64,000 bases of DNA from assembly GCA_030512335.1 (NCBI GenBank), contig JAULSU010000006.1, forward strand, positions 3,658,001 to 3,722,000, written 5' to 3'. This document shows positions 47,287-57,201 of this stretch, piece by piece; position 1 is the first letter of the stretch, and the number at the start of each line of letters is the position of its first letter. Both the position numbers and the translations under genes were made by a program. This DNA comes from Immersiella caudata. Lineage: Eukaryota > Ascomycota > Sordariomycetes > Sordariales > Lasiosphaeriaceae. The notes beneath the pieces are model-generated. The model was not told where the DNA came from, did not search any database, and saw only the letters and a program-made list of their open reading frames with translations.

Positions 47287-48661
47287 ATGGAGGCTGCTGG
47301 CCTCGCTCTCGGAGCGGCGGGGCTGCTTACCGCGTTTAACGGCTGCCTCGAGGCTCTGGAGCTGATCGACCTTGGAAAAGCCCACGCGAGAGACATTACC
47401 CTCCTCGAGCAAATGTTTGACAACCAGCGCCATCGATTACTTGGTTGGGCAAAGACATATTTCCCATCGGTTGATCGTACCAACCCTGGGCTTTATGAAC
47501 CGGATGTCAAGCAGAGACTCCTCCAAAATCTCTCATGCATTTCTCTGCTCTTCCAAGATCGAGACAAACTGGCCAGACGTTACGGCGCCGGCGTAGGGCA
47601 GAGTCGCGATCGAAATGATGAAACCGTGGCGTTCAGGTCCCAGGTTAGGCGTCTCGGCCACCGAGTTCAGCAACGGCAGGCAGCTACGAGTCTGAGCCTT
47701 ATCTCCAGCTGGGCCGTCCGGGACCGGCGCAAGTTTAGGGAGCTGGTTGATGACGTGAGCAGATTCGTCACTGATCTCGAAATGACGACTCAAGCCCTCT
47801 CAAGGGGACATGAACGAGACAGTATGGAGAGAGGTCAGGATCCATCTGTTACCGCCAGAGAGAGTCCCAGGGTCTGCGGAGATATAGCGGAGGAAATTGG
47901 GGATCAGATTCAGTCTCCTCCCCAAGCAACCGAGAACATGGAGGCGAAGATTGACAGAAGTTTGAAGACTTTGACGTTTCCGAATTCTTCAGATACAGCC
48001 CTGTCTAGGAGCACAAGGATCCCGATTTGCATCCCTGAGATCTCGCAAACTAGGCCATGGGAGCCAAAAAATGGCACTCTGTCGATACTTTTTGTGGATT
48101 ACGGTAATAGTTGTAAGTCAACGCAAACCCACAGCGTATCAGATGCTCCTCATGCCGGCTAACCAAGCCCGCTCTCAAGGTCGTTCCCCAATGGCGGAGG
48201 CCATCCTCAGGAAGCTGACAGACACTCTTCCTGTTGTCTTTATCGTCGATTCCGCGGGCACCGGCGGTCACACAGCCCTTGCGCCCACTGATAAGCGCAC
48301 CATCGCAACACTCCATCGACATGGCATCGACGCGCCGAAAGGTAGTCCTAGATGTGTAACGGAGGATGACTTTGTCCAGTTTGACTATATTCTAGCTATG
48401 GAAGATGCAGATCTTTCTTCCCTGATAGGTACAATGCGCCGGGTCAACGGGATACAGGACCGGCAATTATACAGCAAGGATAGGTTGAGGCTGTTTGGGT
48501 CGTTCCACGATTTTGAGGAGGAGGTTCCCGACCCCTGGGGCGGGGGTGGACGAGATTTTGAGAGGTCCTACCGGCAGATAGTGAGGCTTGCGTATGGATT
48601 TCTCTATGACTTAGGGTTTTGTCAGAAAGGAAGGAGTTCTTGTCAGAGGCTAGAATACTAG
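47287..48661 (+). CDS. HeLo domain fused to LMW tyrosine-phosphatase-like domain lacking the catalytic Cys
   Basis: Exons 47287-48112 and 48180-48661 give 435 residues. The 67-base intron (GTAAGT ... GGCTAAC ... TCAAG) splits a Cys codon. Residues about 1-200 look like the HeLo (HET-s/LopB) domain: a hydrophobic first helix (GLALGAAGLLTAFNGCLEAL), then the LGKAHARDITLLEQMFDNQR segment typical of HET-S-type pore-forming cell-death domains. A Ser/Glu-rich linker (about 200-262) follows. Residues about 263-430 are a low-molecular-weight PTP fold: strand GTLSILFV, P-loop DYGNSCRSPMAEAI, VDSAGTGG, EDDFVQFDYILAMEDADL and the acid-loop PDPW. In active enzymes the P-loop begins with the nucleophilic Cys; here residue 271 is Asp, while the second Cys (276), Arg277 and the DP-loop Asp remain. 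It is probably a pseudophosphatase. I know of no described fusion of this kind. Confidence 0.82.
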
Positions 48662-48749
48662 CGCGGGGGTTGCGTGTCAGAAAGAAAGGGCCCAGAAATG
48701 GCTAGAGCCACGAATTTGCAATACCTCGCTGTCACAGACGATTGAGGTC

Positions 48750-49541
48750 AGGTAGTTTCAACTGCCGGAGCCACACGAGCGGGTTTCTGTTCATCAACTT
48801 GACGAATACCTCGACGAGATCAGCCTCAAGAGCGAAGCATGGAGAGGGAGCATTCATACTATCCCCAAGCACAGTGTTGTTGTGCTAGACCCGGATACCA
48901 AGGTCAAGGAAATCGACGGGTTCCTCGATTTAAGGGGGTTGCCGTTCCGCCGCCGCACCATCAAGTCCGAAGGGAGGCAGCAAAACAGCGCTGAACCTTC
49001 CAGTGATGATCTTGTCATCATGAATGCTATGGCTGGCACCGGAATGTCGCACGCTGATCAGGAGCGCTTCTACCAAGAGCGCAAGCACAGGCTTGCAGAA
49101 GCTCGGGCTGCAAGTCATGACCTTCCTGGATCACCAGCAAAGATATCTCAGCGATAAATCGCCAAGCTCTTGCAAAGTCGGCATCTCCAGTCGTTTCAGC
49201 GAGCTTCCCAAGGATGAATTTCCAGAAGTGCCGTTGCCGCCTGCAGACGAGAACCGACAGGCAAACCAGCTGAAAAAAACGCACGAGATTCGCAACCAGC
49301 CGCGTTGCTACTGGCGCCTGTACTGCGACAAGGCCAAAGACTGTATCCGGGGTCACACCGATGATGAGATGACATCCAAAGCCGCGGGCCGAAGGAGATC
49401 GGGAAAGTCAATCTTTGCCGCAACGGAGAGAATTGTACTTGAAGGGCCTGCGACTTTGCACACAGTGAGGCCGAGTACTTCTGTCCTACCTGTGGCAAAA
49501 TAGGGGAACACCACATGACAAAGTGCCCTGAACGAGGATAA
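48750..49541 (+). pseudogene. Broken CCCH zinc-finger protein gene
   Basis: Coding-like sequence spread over three frames. Frame 1 (about 48757-49110) reads LDEYLDEISLKSEAWRGSIH, VLDPDTKVKEIDGFLDLRGL and HADQERFYQERKHRLAEAR. The sense then shifts by one base to a frame reading LQVMTFLDHQQRYLSDKSPS and a CCCH finger CYWRLYCDKAKDCIRGH (C-x5-C-x5-C-x3-H). A further one-base shift near 49365 leads to a second finger, CRNGENCT followed by TGA (49440-49442, where a Trp would fit), then RACDFAH, a CPTCGKIGEHH knuckle and TKCPERG, ending at TAA 49539-49541. CCCH fingers usually bind RNA. The 5' end is uncertain, and an intron acceptor (GGTAG) may sit at about 48756. Two frameshifts and a stop argue for a pseudogene; it starts less than 100 bases after the HeLo/PTP gene. 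Confidence 0.6.
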
Positions 49542-49789
49542 AAGGGCGCGTTCCCTCGGAGTCTTTCAGAGAAACAAATCTTGCTTCAATTTTCTTTTCT
49601 TTGTCATTTCTCTCTTTTCCCTACTTTCTGTTCTTGCTTTGAGACTTCTCTCGCACTGGAAATTGGGTGGCTGAGTATTACTCGTACAGCTATTACTACT
49701 GCTCTTCGAACTCTTGTGAGGATCCGATGTCAGCTTGTCAATATCGGGCTGCGCGCCGAATTTACCTAGAACGCTGACGCAACCACGGC

Positions 49790-50652
49790 CAACCATGCCG
49801 CAAACATGGCATCATGCTTATCCCACCCGCCTACCATCCCCTCCACGAATCTCTCTCTCCCCTGCTACCACCAAGATAACTCACAACGGGCATCATGCAA
49901 CCCACAAAATGTCCAAGCAAACAACAGCCACCACTTCTTTCTCCGCTTTGCCCCCTTACTCCTCACAACTGCCTCCCTCAACTTCAGCTACAACCAATAC
50001 CTCTTCTACCGCCCCTTTACAGTTCTTCCGCCTTTCCCACCAACACACCACAAACCAGACCCTCCGTCACTATATCCACCAAACAGCTCCCCTCCGGACT
50101 TACCGCCACCCTCACGCTGTATCCCCCTGACTTGGATAACAGCCACCCTCAACCTCATAGCCGGTTCTCCTCGATTCCTCCCGCGTTTCTCACCTCTAGG
50201 CGCGATACCACGTCGATGATACGCCGCTGGGCTGCTGTTCAACTTGGGACATATGCTATGGGCGCTAAAGGCGAAGGGCTTTCATGGAAGGAATCGGGGG
50301 ACTGGGAGAGTGCGCAGATGGGAGTCGTGAGGTTGGACAAGAGGGGAGAGATGAAGTTGTGTTGTTGAGGGAGTGGTTGGGATTGCATGTTGGGAGGAGT
50401 GTGGTGGCTGATTTTCCGGGGTGGGTTTGTTTCGGGGTTGGGTTTTTGATGACGAGGGGGAGGTGGTTTGGGGGGGTGTCTTGGTTGTTGATGCTTGGAG
50501 TTTTGCGGAGTGCATTGCTGGATGCTTCTGATTGGACCGTGTCTTGGGATATAGGAAAGTTCGACAGATACTGGGTGCGGGATGGGATTCATTCCTTTCA
50601 GGAGGGTTTCTTCACCTCTGTTGTATTGGTCAAGGCAGGTGTGCCTGTCTAG
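49790..50652 (+). pseudogene. Possible decayed gene of unknown family (frame mosaic)
   Basis: No single frame is convincing, but successive frames carry protein-like pieces in one order. These are SFSALPPYSSQLP (about 49950), LNFSYNQYLFYRPF (about 49980), TISTKQLPSGLTATLTLYPP with RRWAAVQLGTYAMG (about 50060-50265), and EVVLLREWLGLHVGRSVVAD running into a hydrophobic stretch to the stop at 50652. Each change of frame is equivalent to loss of one base. The base composition switches from C-rich to G-rich halfway, as in neighbouring genes. I cannot name the family and the evidence is weak. An alternative is chance open frames in skewed DNA. Confidence 0.3.
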
Positions 50653-51722
50653 GTACCCATTGGTTTTCTCGAGCCAACCCGATCCGTGTCGGAACTGTGT
50701 GTTGCCCATGGGGAAGGCGGTTTTGTCACTACCATACACCTCAAAATGAGAGCGCCGGAAACTGGTCGTCATGACGAGATGTGCCCCGACCGTGATCCGG
50801 AGGGGAGCCGGACCGGGCAAGCGTCCTGAAACCCGGGATGGAGGACTTGCTAGGTTGGCACCGCCCGATGTTGGCCATTTCTTGCGATTGAGCTCCTTGG
50901 CAGCTGTCAAGCGCAGTCGATTCTTGACTAGGCAAGTGATCGGACAATGGCCTATGCGTACCAGCTTTGAGGTTTTTGCTCCCCTGCCTAGCGCTGACAA
51001 AGTGCTGGATCGAGCGGGGAAAACCCTCGCAATGCTTGTGAAAGGCCGCACGGTTGGGGCTTGACAATGCTATGTGGTTCGGCTACAGTGGTCCGTCGCA
51101 AGCCACTGTCTGGGCGCGCAGCTCGCTTGGCGCTCGCTTGGGGTGCTCTATTGAGCGGTTTTCCCCAAAGGGACAGTGCCAGCCTCTCGGGTAGGGTGAC
51201 AGTGCATGTGGTTGAATGCCGCAAGTCGCTGCCGTTTGCTATTCAGATGGGATTTTGGGGAAGAACGGGTGGAGAAAGTGACGAGCACAGATGAGCACGG
51301 ACGAGCACGGACGCTAGTGAATCGATGGGCTGGGGCTAGCGCCACTTCTGTCCCCAGCAGGGCCGTTTTCCTCCTCCTCCGCAAACCCTTGCTTGCTTTG
51401 ACGAACTCTTTGACCAGGACTACGAACGCCTCTCTGAAGCCCTAGAAATTGTCATTGGCGCGCTTCAACGTCGAGCCACATCTTTACGATTAGATAGGTC
51501 CGTGTGGCGCAATGTCGGTCGATGTGGCACCTCGGAGAACGCTAGAACACGCCAACCCATCTGTAAGATTCTCAGCCGCGGTGCCATCGTCCCCGATCTG
51601 CCAGGTACTAAATGATGGGGTACAGCCATGATCTGGTCCCCAGGTCTTGGCCGTTCAAGGCTAGACCTGGAGAGAGCGATTGAGGCTCCTCAGCACAATC
51701 AACAACACCCTTCTTCGTCAAC
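50653..51722. other. Intergenic region
   Basis: 1.07 kb without a supported gene. It contains repeated GAGCACRGA words (51280-51310). The region before 51723 presumably holds the promoter of the SAT4-type gene. Confidence 0.45.
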
Positions 51723-52943
51723 ATGGCCGTCGCATCCCCAGACGCCCCGCCGGCACCCCCAGACGCCCCGCCGGCACCCCCAGATGGCCCTACAGGAGAT
51801 CCCCGCATCCCAACCCTCACGCCAGAGATGCTAGCTGCTCTCCCCCACGACAACATGGGGCCGACGGTGCTGATTGTGACGTGGGTCCTCACGGCGATAG
51901 CGTCCATCTTCCTGGCCCTGCGGCTCTACTGCAAGATCTCGGTCAACCGTCGCATCTGGTGGGACGACGGCATCCTCTTGGCATCTTACATCTGCCTACT
52001 CATCCAGGCCAGCTTGACTACCTTCCTGGTGTCGGTTGGCTACGGCCTGCACATCTGGGACTTCCCCAAGGAGAACTTTGCCCCAGGGTTTCTGATTCCC
52101 ATTGCCGTCCGTGGAACGTTCTCACTGGTCGCCCTGACGTGGAGCAAAACGGCCTTTGGTGTTACCCTCCTACGTCTGACGACGGGTGGGATGCGGTATG
52201 CCGTGTGGTTCATCATCATCACGGTCAACATCACCCTGGGGCTGAGTGCCCTGATGGGCTGGGTGCAATGCAAGCCGCTCAGCGCCATGTGGGACCCGTC
52301 GGTCGTCGGGGATTGCTGGGACCGGAACATTGCGAAGGATTACAATATATTTTCTGGCGCTTACTCGGGTGCCATGGATTTTGCCCTCGCTTTGCTTCCA
52401 TGGAAGCTCCTCATGGGTCTCCAGATGCGGAAGACCGAGAAGATTGGCGCCGCCACTGCTATGAGCATGGGAGTTCTGTATGTTCCTTTTCCCTGAACCC
52501 CTGTTTTCCATTAGCAAATGCTGACTCTCCCAAACAGTGCTGGCATCGCCGCTCTAGTCAAGACGGTCAACATCCCCAAGCTTTACAGCAACGACATCTA
52601 CGACAGCGCCCAGCTTATGATCTGGGATACCGCCGAAGCCGCCGTAACCATCGTTGCCGCGTCCATACCGGTTCTGCGCGTGCTGCTCAAGAACATCAGC
52701 ACATCGATGCGCAAGGGCACCTCCAACAACGAAGGTTACTCCTTCTCCCAGTTTCAGAAGTCGAATCACAAGAGCAACTTCAGCGGAAGGGGCCACGCCG
52801 AGCTCAGCAACATCACCCATGGAGGCGGTGACAGCCGGAGCGACAAGAGCATACTGGGTGAGATGGACATCAAGCGGGTAGATGTGGTTGAGGTCAGATA
52901 TGCAAAGAGGAAGGGAGACAGCTACGAGATGACTAACGTGTAA
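51723..52943 (+). CDS. Rhodopsin-fold (SAT4/PTH11-like) integral membrane protein
   Basis: Exons 51723-52477 and 52538-52943 give 386 residues; the 60-base intron splits a Leu codon. A Pro/Ala-rich head contains a perfect 21-base tandem duplication encoding a repeated PDAPPAP. About seven hydrophobic helices follow, with the layout of the fungal 'Rhodopsin' (SAT4) domain: LIVTWVLTAIASIFLALRLY, the charged RRIWWDDGIL motif at the start of helix 2, YGLHIWDFP, TWSKTAFGVTLLRL, the WVQCKPLSAMWDP cysteine loop and FALALLPWKLLMGLQMRKTE. The loop Cys probably pairs with the Cys in VGDCWD. The cytosolic tail is Ser/Gly/Lys-rich. PTH11-like proteins act in surface sensing in plant pathogens, but most members of this very large family are uncharacterised. 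No CFEM domain is present at the N-terminus. Confidence 0.88.
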
Positions 52944-53024
52944 CGATCCTGGATTGGGTACGGAGTTATAGGATGGCGTTCATCAGCAATGAGTGTAGGA
53001 CACCAGATCAATCAATAGTACTTC

Positions 53025-54093
53025 TCACAATTCTTTAACAGGAACCCCGTCTAGCCCCTTGGCTTTGACCTCCCAACCATGATTGGTAGCCCCCTTTCCC
53101 TTGAAGTACTCAGCCGCCTGAGGGTCGCCTTTGAGTGTAAAAAACACCCACTTTGCAAAGGAGATGGCCCACACACCTCCGTTGGGGCTGTTGAAGGTGC
53201 CGCCGTGGCCCAAGTTCGGAAACGTCCCCCACCACGCCGGCGTCGTCGCGGGCAGCTCCGGCCACGCGCCTTGAATCTCTGTTGCACCGTCAGCACAACC
53301 CCTTCCCACTTCTTATCCGTTGGCAAGATCAACTCACGAGGCATCGCAATACTCGTATCCAAACTCCCTACGAAAAACCCAACCGGCACCTTAATCTCCC
53401 TCGCCCACACCGACTCCCGCGTCGCATACCCAAACGACGCCAACATCTTGACCCGCTTGTCACTCCTCATCTCAATCGTCTGCAGCCCCCCACAGCTATG
53501 TCCCGACGCCCCCAACAGCTCCGCATCCACAGTCTCATACTTCCCGGGTTTCCCTGCCTGGCCCTGGATCCAAGCGATGGAATCGGTAAAGTAGGCCATG
53601 TCCTTTGTTGTGTCGCGCGGGCTCTTTTCGCGCCCGGGGATGGGGGTTACCCAGCCGTTGGCGATGATGAGGATGCCGTGGCTGGCGGTTTGGAGGAGGA
53701 AGTCCTTGTAGGCGAGGCCGTCGCCGACGCAGTTGCCGTTGCCCCAGAGGAGGACGGGGAGGGTGGTGTTGGACGGGGGTTGGAGGGGCATGTAGATTGT
53801 GTGGAGGGGGAGGGTGGGGTCTTCGAAGTAGGTCTGTTGGGGAGTGGGGAGTTAGTGTTAGGGGGGCGGTAGAAGGGGGAAAGGAGGGAAGAGAAAGAGG
53901 GAAAGAGGGAAAGGGAATAGGGGGAAATGGGGTGTGGTGGACTTACAGCTGGGTAGCCGCCTGTGCCGCTGCCGCTGGGTGGAGCTCCCTGACGGGGGAG
54001 AAGATTGTCTTGGACTGGGGAGTTGGCGGGTGTGGCGAGACATAGGGGAAACAACCCGGCGAGGGCGCCTGCTAAGATGTTTGCGCGCACCAT
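53025..54093 (-). CDS. Secreted alpha/beta hydrolase
   Basis: Three minus-strand exons, 54093-53947, 53833-53338 and 53278-53025, give 298 residues with standard junctions. The N-terminus is a signal peptide (MVRANILAGALAGLFPLCLA, cleavage near 20). The mature part is an alpha/beta hydrolase: LPVLLWGNGNCVGDG (oxyanion-hole strand), HGILIIANGW, nucleophile elbow GASGHSCGG (Ser near residue 161), then VPVGFFVGSLDTS with the probable acid Asp, and LGHGGTF with the probable catalytic His. The triad is therefore complete. The overall pattern is that of the chlorophyllase/polyester-hydrolase-like group of secreted fungal esterases; the natural substrate is unknown. The stop lies only about 80 bases from the end of the convergent SAT4-type gene. 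Confidence 0.87.
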
Positions 54094-54543
54094 GGTTGTT
54101 GCTTGGCACGTAGTTTGGTCAGTTGATAGTCTGTGGTGCAGGTCTCTTCTGCTCGATTACACACGTGGTTACCCACTGGCCCATCAAAGAAGAGAGAACA
54201 TCAAGACGATATATATCTACTGCAAGTACCTTACCCAACCGTGCGGGTCCGGCAGTCGAAGGCGGGACGCAAAGATCAGGAAGTATGGTTAAATACAGTG
54301 CCGCGCAATCAGATGTTTCCCTGCCACTGAGTGCGGATATCACCACCATAAACCCGGTATCCTGGGCGGTGGTATTCGCGCGGCTATAGGCCAGCAAGAC
54401 ATTAATGAGAGTTGTTAAGCGAGGGCAAAATTCGATACTCTGGGTCTCAGAGTTTGACTTCTTCCCTGGATGGTTCGGACTGGCGTAGCACACACTTTCT
54501 TACAGAGGACAATAATAAATATCCGGGAACCAAGAGAAATTCT
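54094..54543. other. Intergenic region
   Basis: 450 bases between two minus-strand genes; contains the TATA-like element at 54210 and nothing else recognised. Confidence 0.45.
54210..54216 (-). promoter_or_regulatory. TATA-like element of the alpha/beta hydrolase gene
   Basis: TATATAT (palindromic core) about 117 bases upstream of the minus-strand ATG at 54093. Sequence match and distance only. Confidence 0.35.
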
Positions 54544-56872
54544 TTAGGCAAGATACACCATAGTTTGACGAGTGTCCATCGAACTCCGCGCCGACAGCAA
54601 GACCTTTCCAAGTCCCCGTCTATACGAAAGACCATTGGCCTGTTCGATCATCATGATGTTCACAACTTTCCAAGTCTCTGCCTTATCAACAGTCGTCTGC
54701 TTCTCCCAGCCTGCGGGCTGTGCAACAGTAGTGTTGCCCTTGTAATCCGTGGTCGTCTTCGCCGTGTTCCAGTAATATCTCGTAGTTTTTGGCTTGTGTT
54801 CCTCTGCAACGAATTTAGATGAGAAACAAAGCCCCGTGCCGTCGGATATTTCGATGAAGGAGAAGCCGTCAGGGTCTGCCCCCGCGCCGACAGTCGTCAC
54901 GACTTCCCCCACAATTGTCGCCGAGCGTGTGCTCATTAGGGCCCTCCAGGTGAAGTTTGAATGCTGCTACCGTATCACCTGACAAGTCTGAAGATTCAGA
55001 ACCCCAGGTAGGAATTATTTCACCTACGGTCAGATGTCCCAGTCGGACTTCCAAACCGAGCACTGCGCCGTATTCTCCCAAGCATTGTCTTACTCGACGT
55101 GGTGTCCTCGGGAGACGGTCCGATTCTGGGCTGTCAATTGCGATAGGCAGTGGGCCGGCACCGAGAGTCCAATAGCACATTGGCCGGTGCAGTTTTATTG
55201 TGCCTTCAACCTCGCGAGTCTGCCAGGTGCATCCATCTGGCAAATTCCATCTCGCCCAAGACCAAGTTGGGGCTCCCGTGCCGGTCATTTCGACACAAGT
55301 GCTGCCAAGCTTTGGATACCAGAGCATAGCTTCGGAGAAATACCATCTTGGAAGGCCGGCGACGTAGGCTGAAGGATCGGGATCGAGCAGGTGAAGGACC
55401 CCGGCGATTGCTGGGAGTGCATCTTGTTCTTTGGTCAGGGTGCGTTGTGTGTATTCCTCGACCACGGCAGCGTAGTTGGCAAAACTTGCGCGTCCGTCGA
55501 CCCTGGAGAGCCTGTGAGACCCAAAGTTGAGAAAGTCGACGAGGGTGTAGGCGTTGTCGGTCGAGTAGTAGCTGTGACGCAACGTGTCGCCTCCCCAGCG
55601 GAAGAACCTTCTGCCGTCAGGCTTCGACAACCGCGTGGTTTCGGTAGCGGTGTCCTCGGACCACACGCCGTTCGAACAGCGAAAGTAGATTTGCTGGTCG
55701 GTGAAAATGAGAAGTCTTCTTGACAGCACCTTCTCTTGGAAGGTCCACGCCCGCGTGTTCCACTTCAGGCGGTCTCCCACATTCAGCTCGTCGAAGCGGG
55801 GAAGTGGAACCGCCAACTCCAGACCCTGTGCTCTTTCCCGTTGCTGTTCGAACTTCCGCGGCACACTCATCCCAGGCAGCCCGTAATCGGCATGGCCTCC
55901 CGAAGCTGCGGCAATCGACAGGCTCGCGTTGATGTAGATGGCGTCCATCCGAAGCAGCTGGCTGTGCATGTCTGCGTCGTCATCCTGAACGATGCAAAGA
56001 CTGTCGACCCACAGATACCGGTAGCCCAACCGATCCACGGCAACCATGGCATCCGAAATCGTTTTTGGAAGCCATGGCGGTAGCTCAGACGCTTCTTCGG
56101 ATCCCAGCGACACTCGACATTTGTCCAACTTTGGCATCGGCCGACCCAACAGATGCTCGCCCCAGACGTATGTCAACGCGACATATTCCCAACCTCTGCG
56201 GTAAGGCACAACACACTTTTCCACCACGTCGATGACCCGCATGTTTCCTGGTAATCTCTCATGAGCTGATTCGGCATCCATTGCCTCGCAGAGTCTCCCA
56301 TGACCCCGATCGCAGTGCCTGAGCCACGACCGCAGCAACGACCAGTCGGGTTGATCTGGTTCCACGGCGCGACCCAAGAACACCGCATCACGGACTCCCC
56401 GCGACTCGACATTCGATTCAGGGCTCGCCAAGCACTGAATCTGCCCCTGGGCTCTGCTGCGCGTCCACATCACTAGCAGCCTCTGCACTTCGCGGCCCCG
56501 CTTCGTTCGGATCCATCTCGCTTCCTCCTCAAGGTCGCCACGGTTGGAAAACAACTCCGACGAGATGCCGTCAAAGTTGAAGATCAGGATGCACATCTTC
56601 CAGCTCGCCCGGTTGGACAACTCCATCACATCCCCGGAACCCGGGAGCCGGAAATCTGTGCTCGCTGCGACGGCCCGAACTGCGTTGACCACCATACGGC
56701 AGAACGGACATGACGCGGCCTTCCGGCAGATATGTTCCCATTCACCGAGCTTCTCCGAGGGACGTGTTCTGTAAAGTGCCTGCTACACCTTCTACGGCTG
56801 CTTCATCGGCTGCTCGACGTATTTGCGGAGGTCGAGACTGCGACATTTTTTGCAAAGAGACTGGGGCGACAT
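54544..56872 (-). pseudogene. HET-domain gene with N-terminal TAG codons and a C-terminal frameshift
   Basis: The minus strand from ATG 56872 reads MSPQSLCKKCRSLDLRKYVE, the usual Cys-rich head of a HET protein. After QPMKQP come two TAG codons two residues apart (56794-56792 and 56785-56783). The same frame then continues TRPSEKLGEWEHICRKAASC and CPFCRMVVNAV and stays open for over 600 codons. All three HET blocks are present: YVALTYVWGE, RLGYRYLWVDSLCIVQDDD and LKWNTRAWTFQEKVLSRRLL. The tail includes APTWSWARWN, common in this class. Near 54945 the frame shifts by one base (after HLEGP), and a neighbouring frame carries the remaining 130 residues to the stop at 54544. The stops fit CAG-to-TAG changes. 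I found no credible intron removing them: the only GT...AG is 27 bases. Intact relatives trigger incompatibility-type cell death. Confidence 0.78.
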
Positions 56873-57201
56873 CTTGATAGTTCTCGGCGTTGAGGTTGAT
56901 AGTGGTGAAAACAACATTGGATCTGGAGTGCCTCGAAATCGGGGTCATTTCCAGTGCGTTTCAGGCATGCAACACACATCGTCATTACCAGGGCCGCCCA
57001 CAAACATGCAGGACGATCGCTACTGTTGCACGAACCAGAAGTTCTTTTTGCCACTGCACCGCCGTTGGATCAGACGCTGCGTCTTGGCAGACCTGCAGCA
57101 CGGCCGAACCTCTGGTTTTGGCAACCGTTTATTCGCTACCTTTAGTCTATCGACACATGCATCTCTCCCCGCGCAGCCTGCTTGCATGAGCGAGCACCCT
57201 T
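56873..57201. other. Intergenic region
   Basis: About 330 bases upstream of the HET pseudogene and downstream of the beta-helix gene (both minus). Nothing recognised. Confidence 0.4.

Noticed and set aside
50239..51051. 270-codon minus-strand frame
   Set aside because: The opposite strand carries better protein-like fragments; this frame is low-complexity Pro/His/Gln sequence opposite G-rich DNA.
56766..56795. A 27-base GT...AG 'intron' that would remove the TAGs in the HET gene
   Set aside because: Far below the usual minimum fungal intron length and without a branch point.
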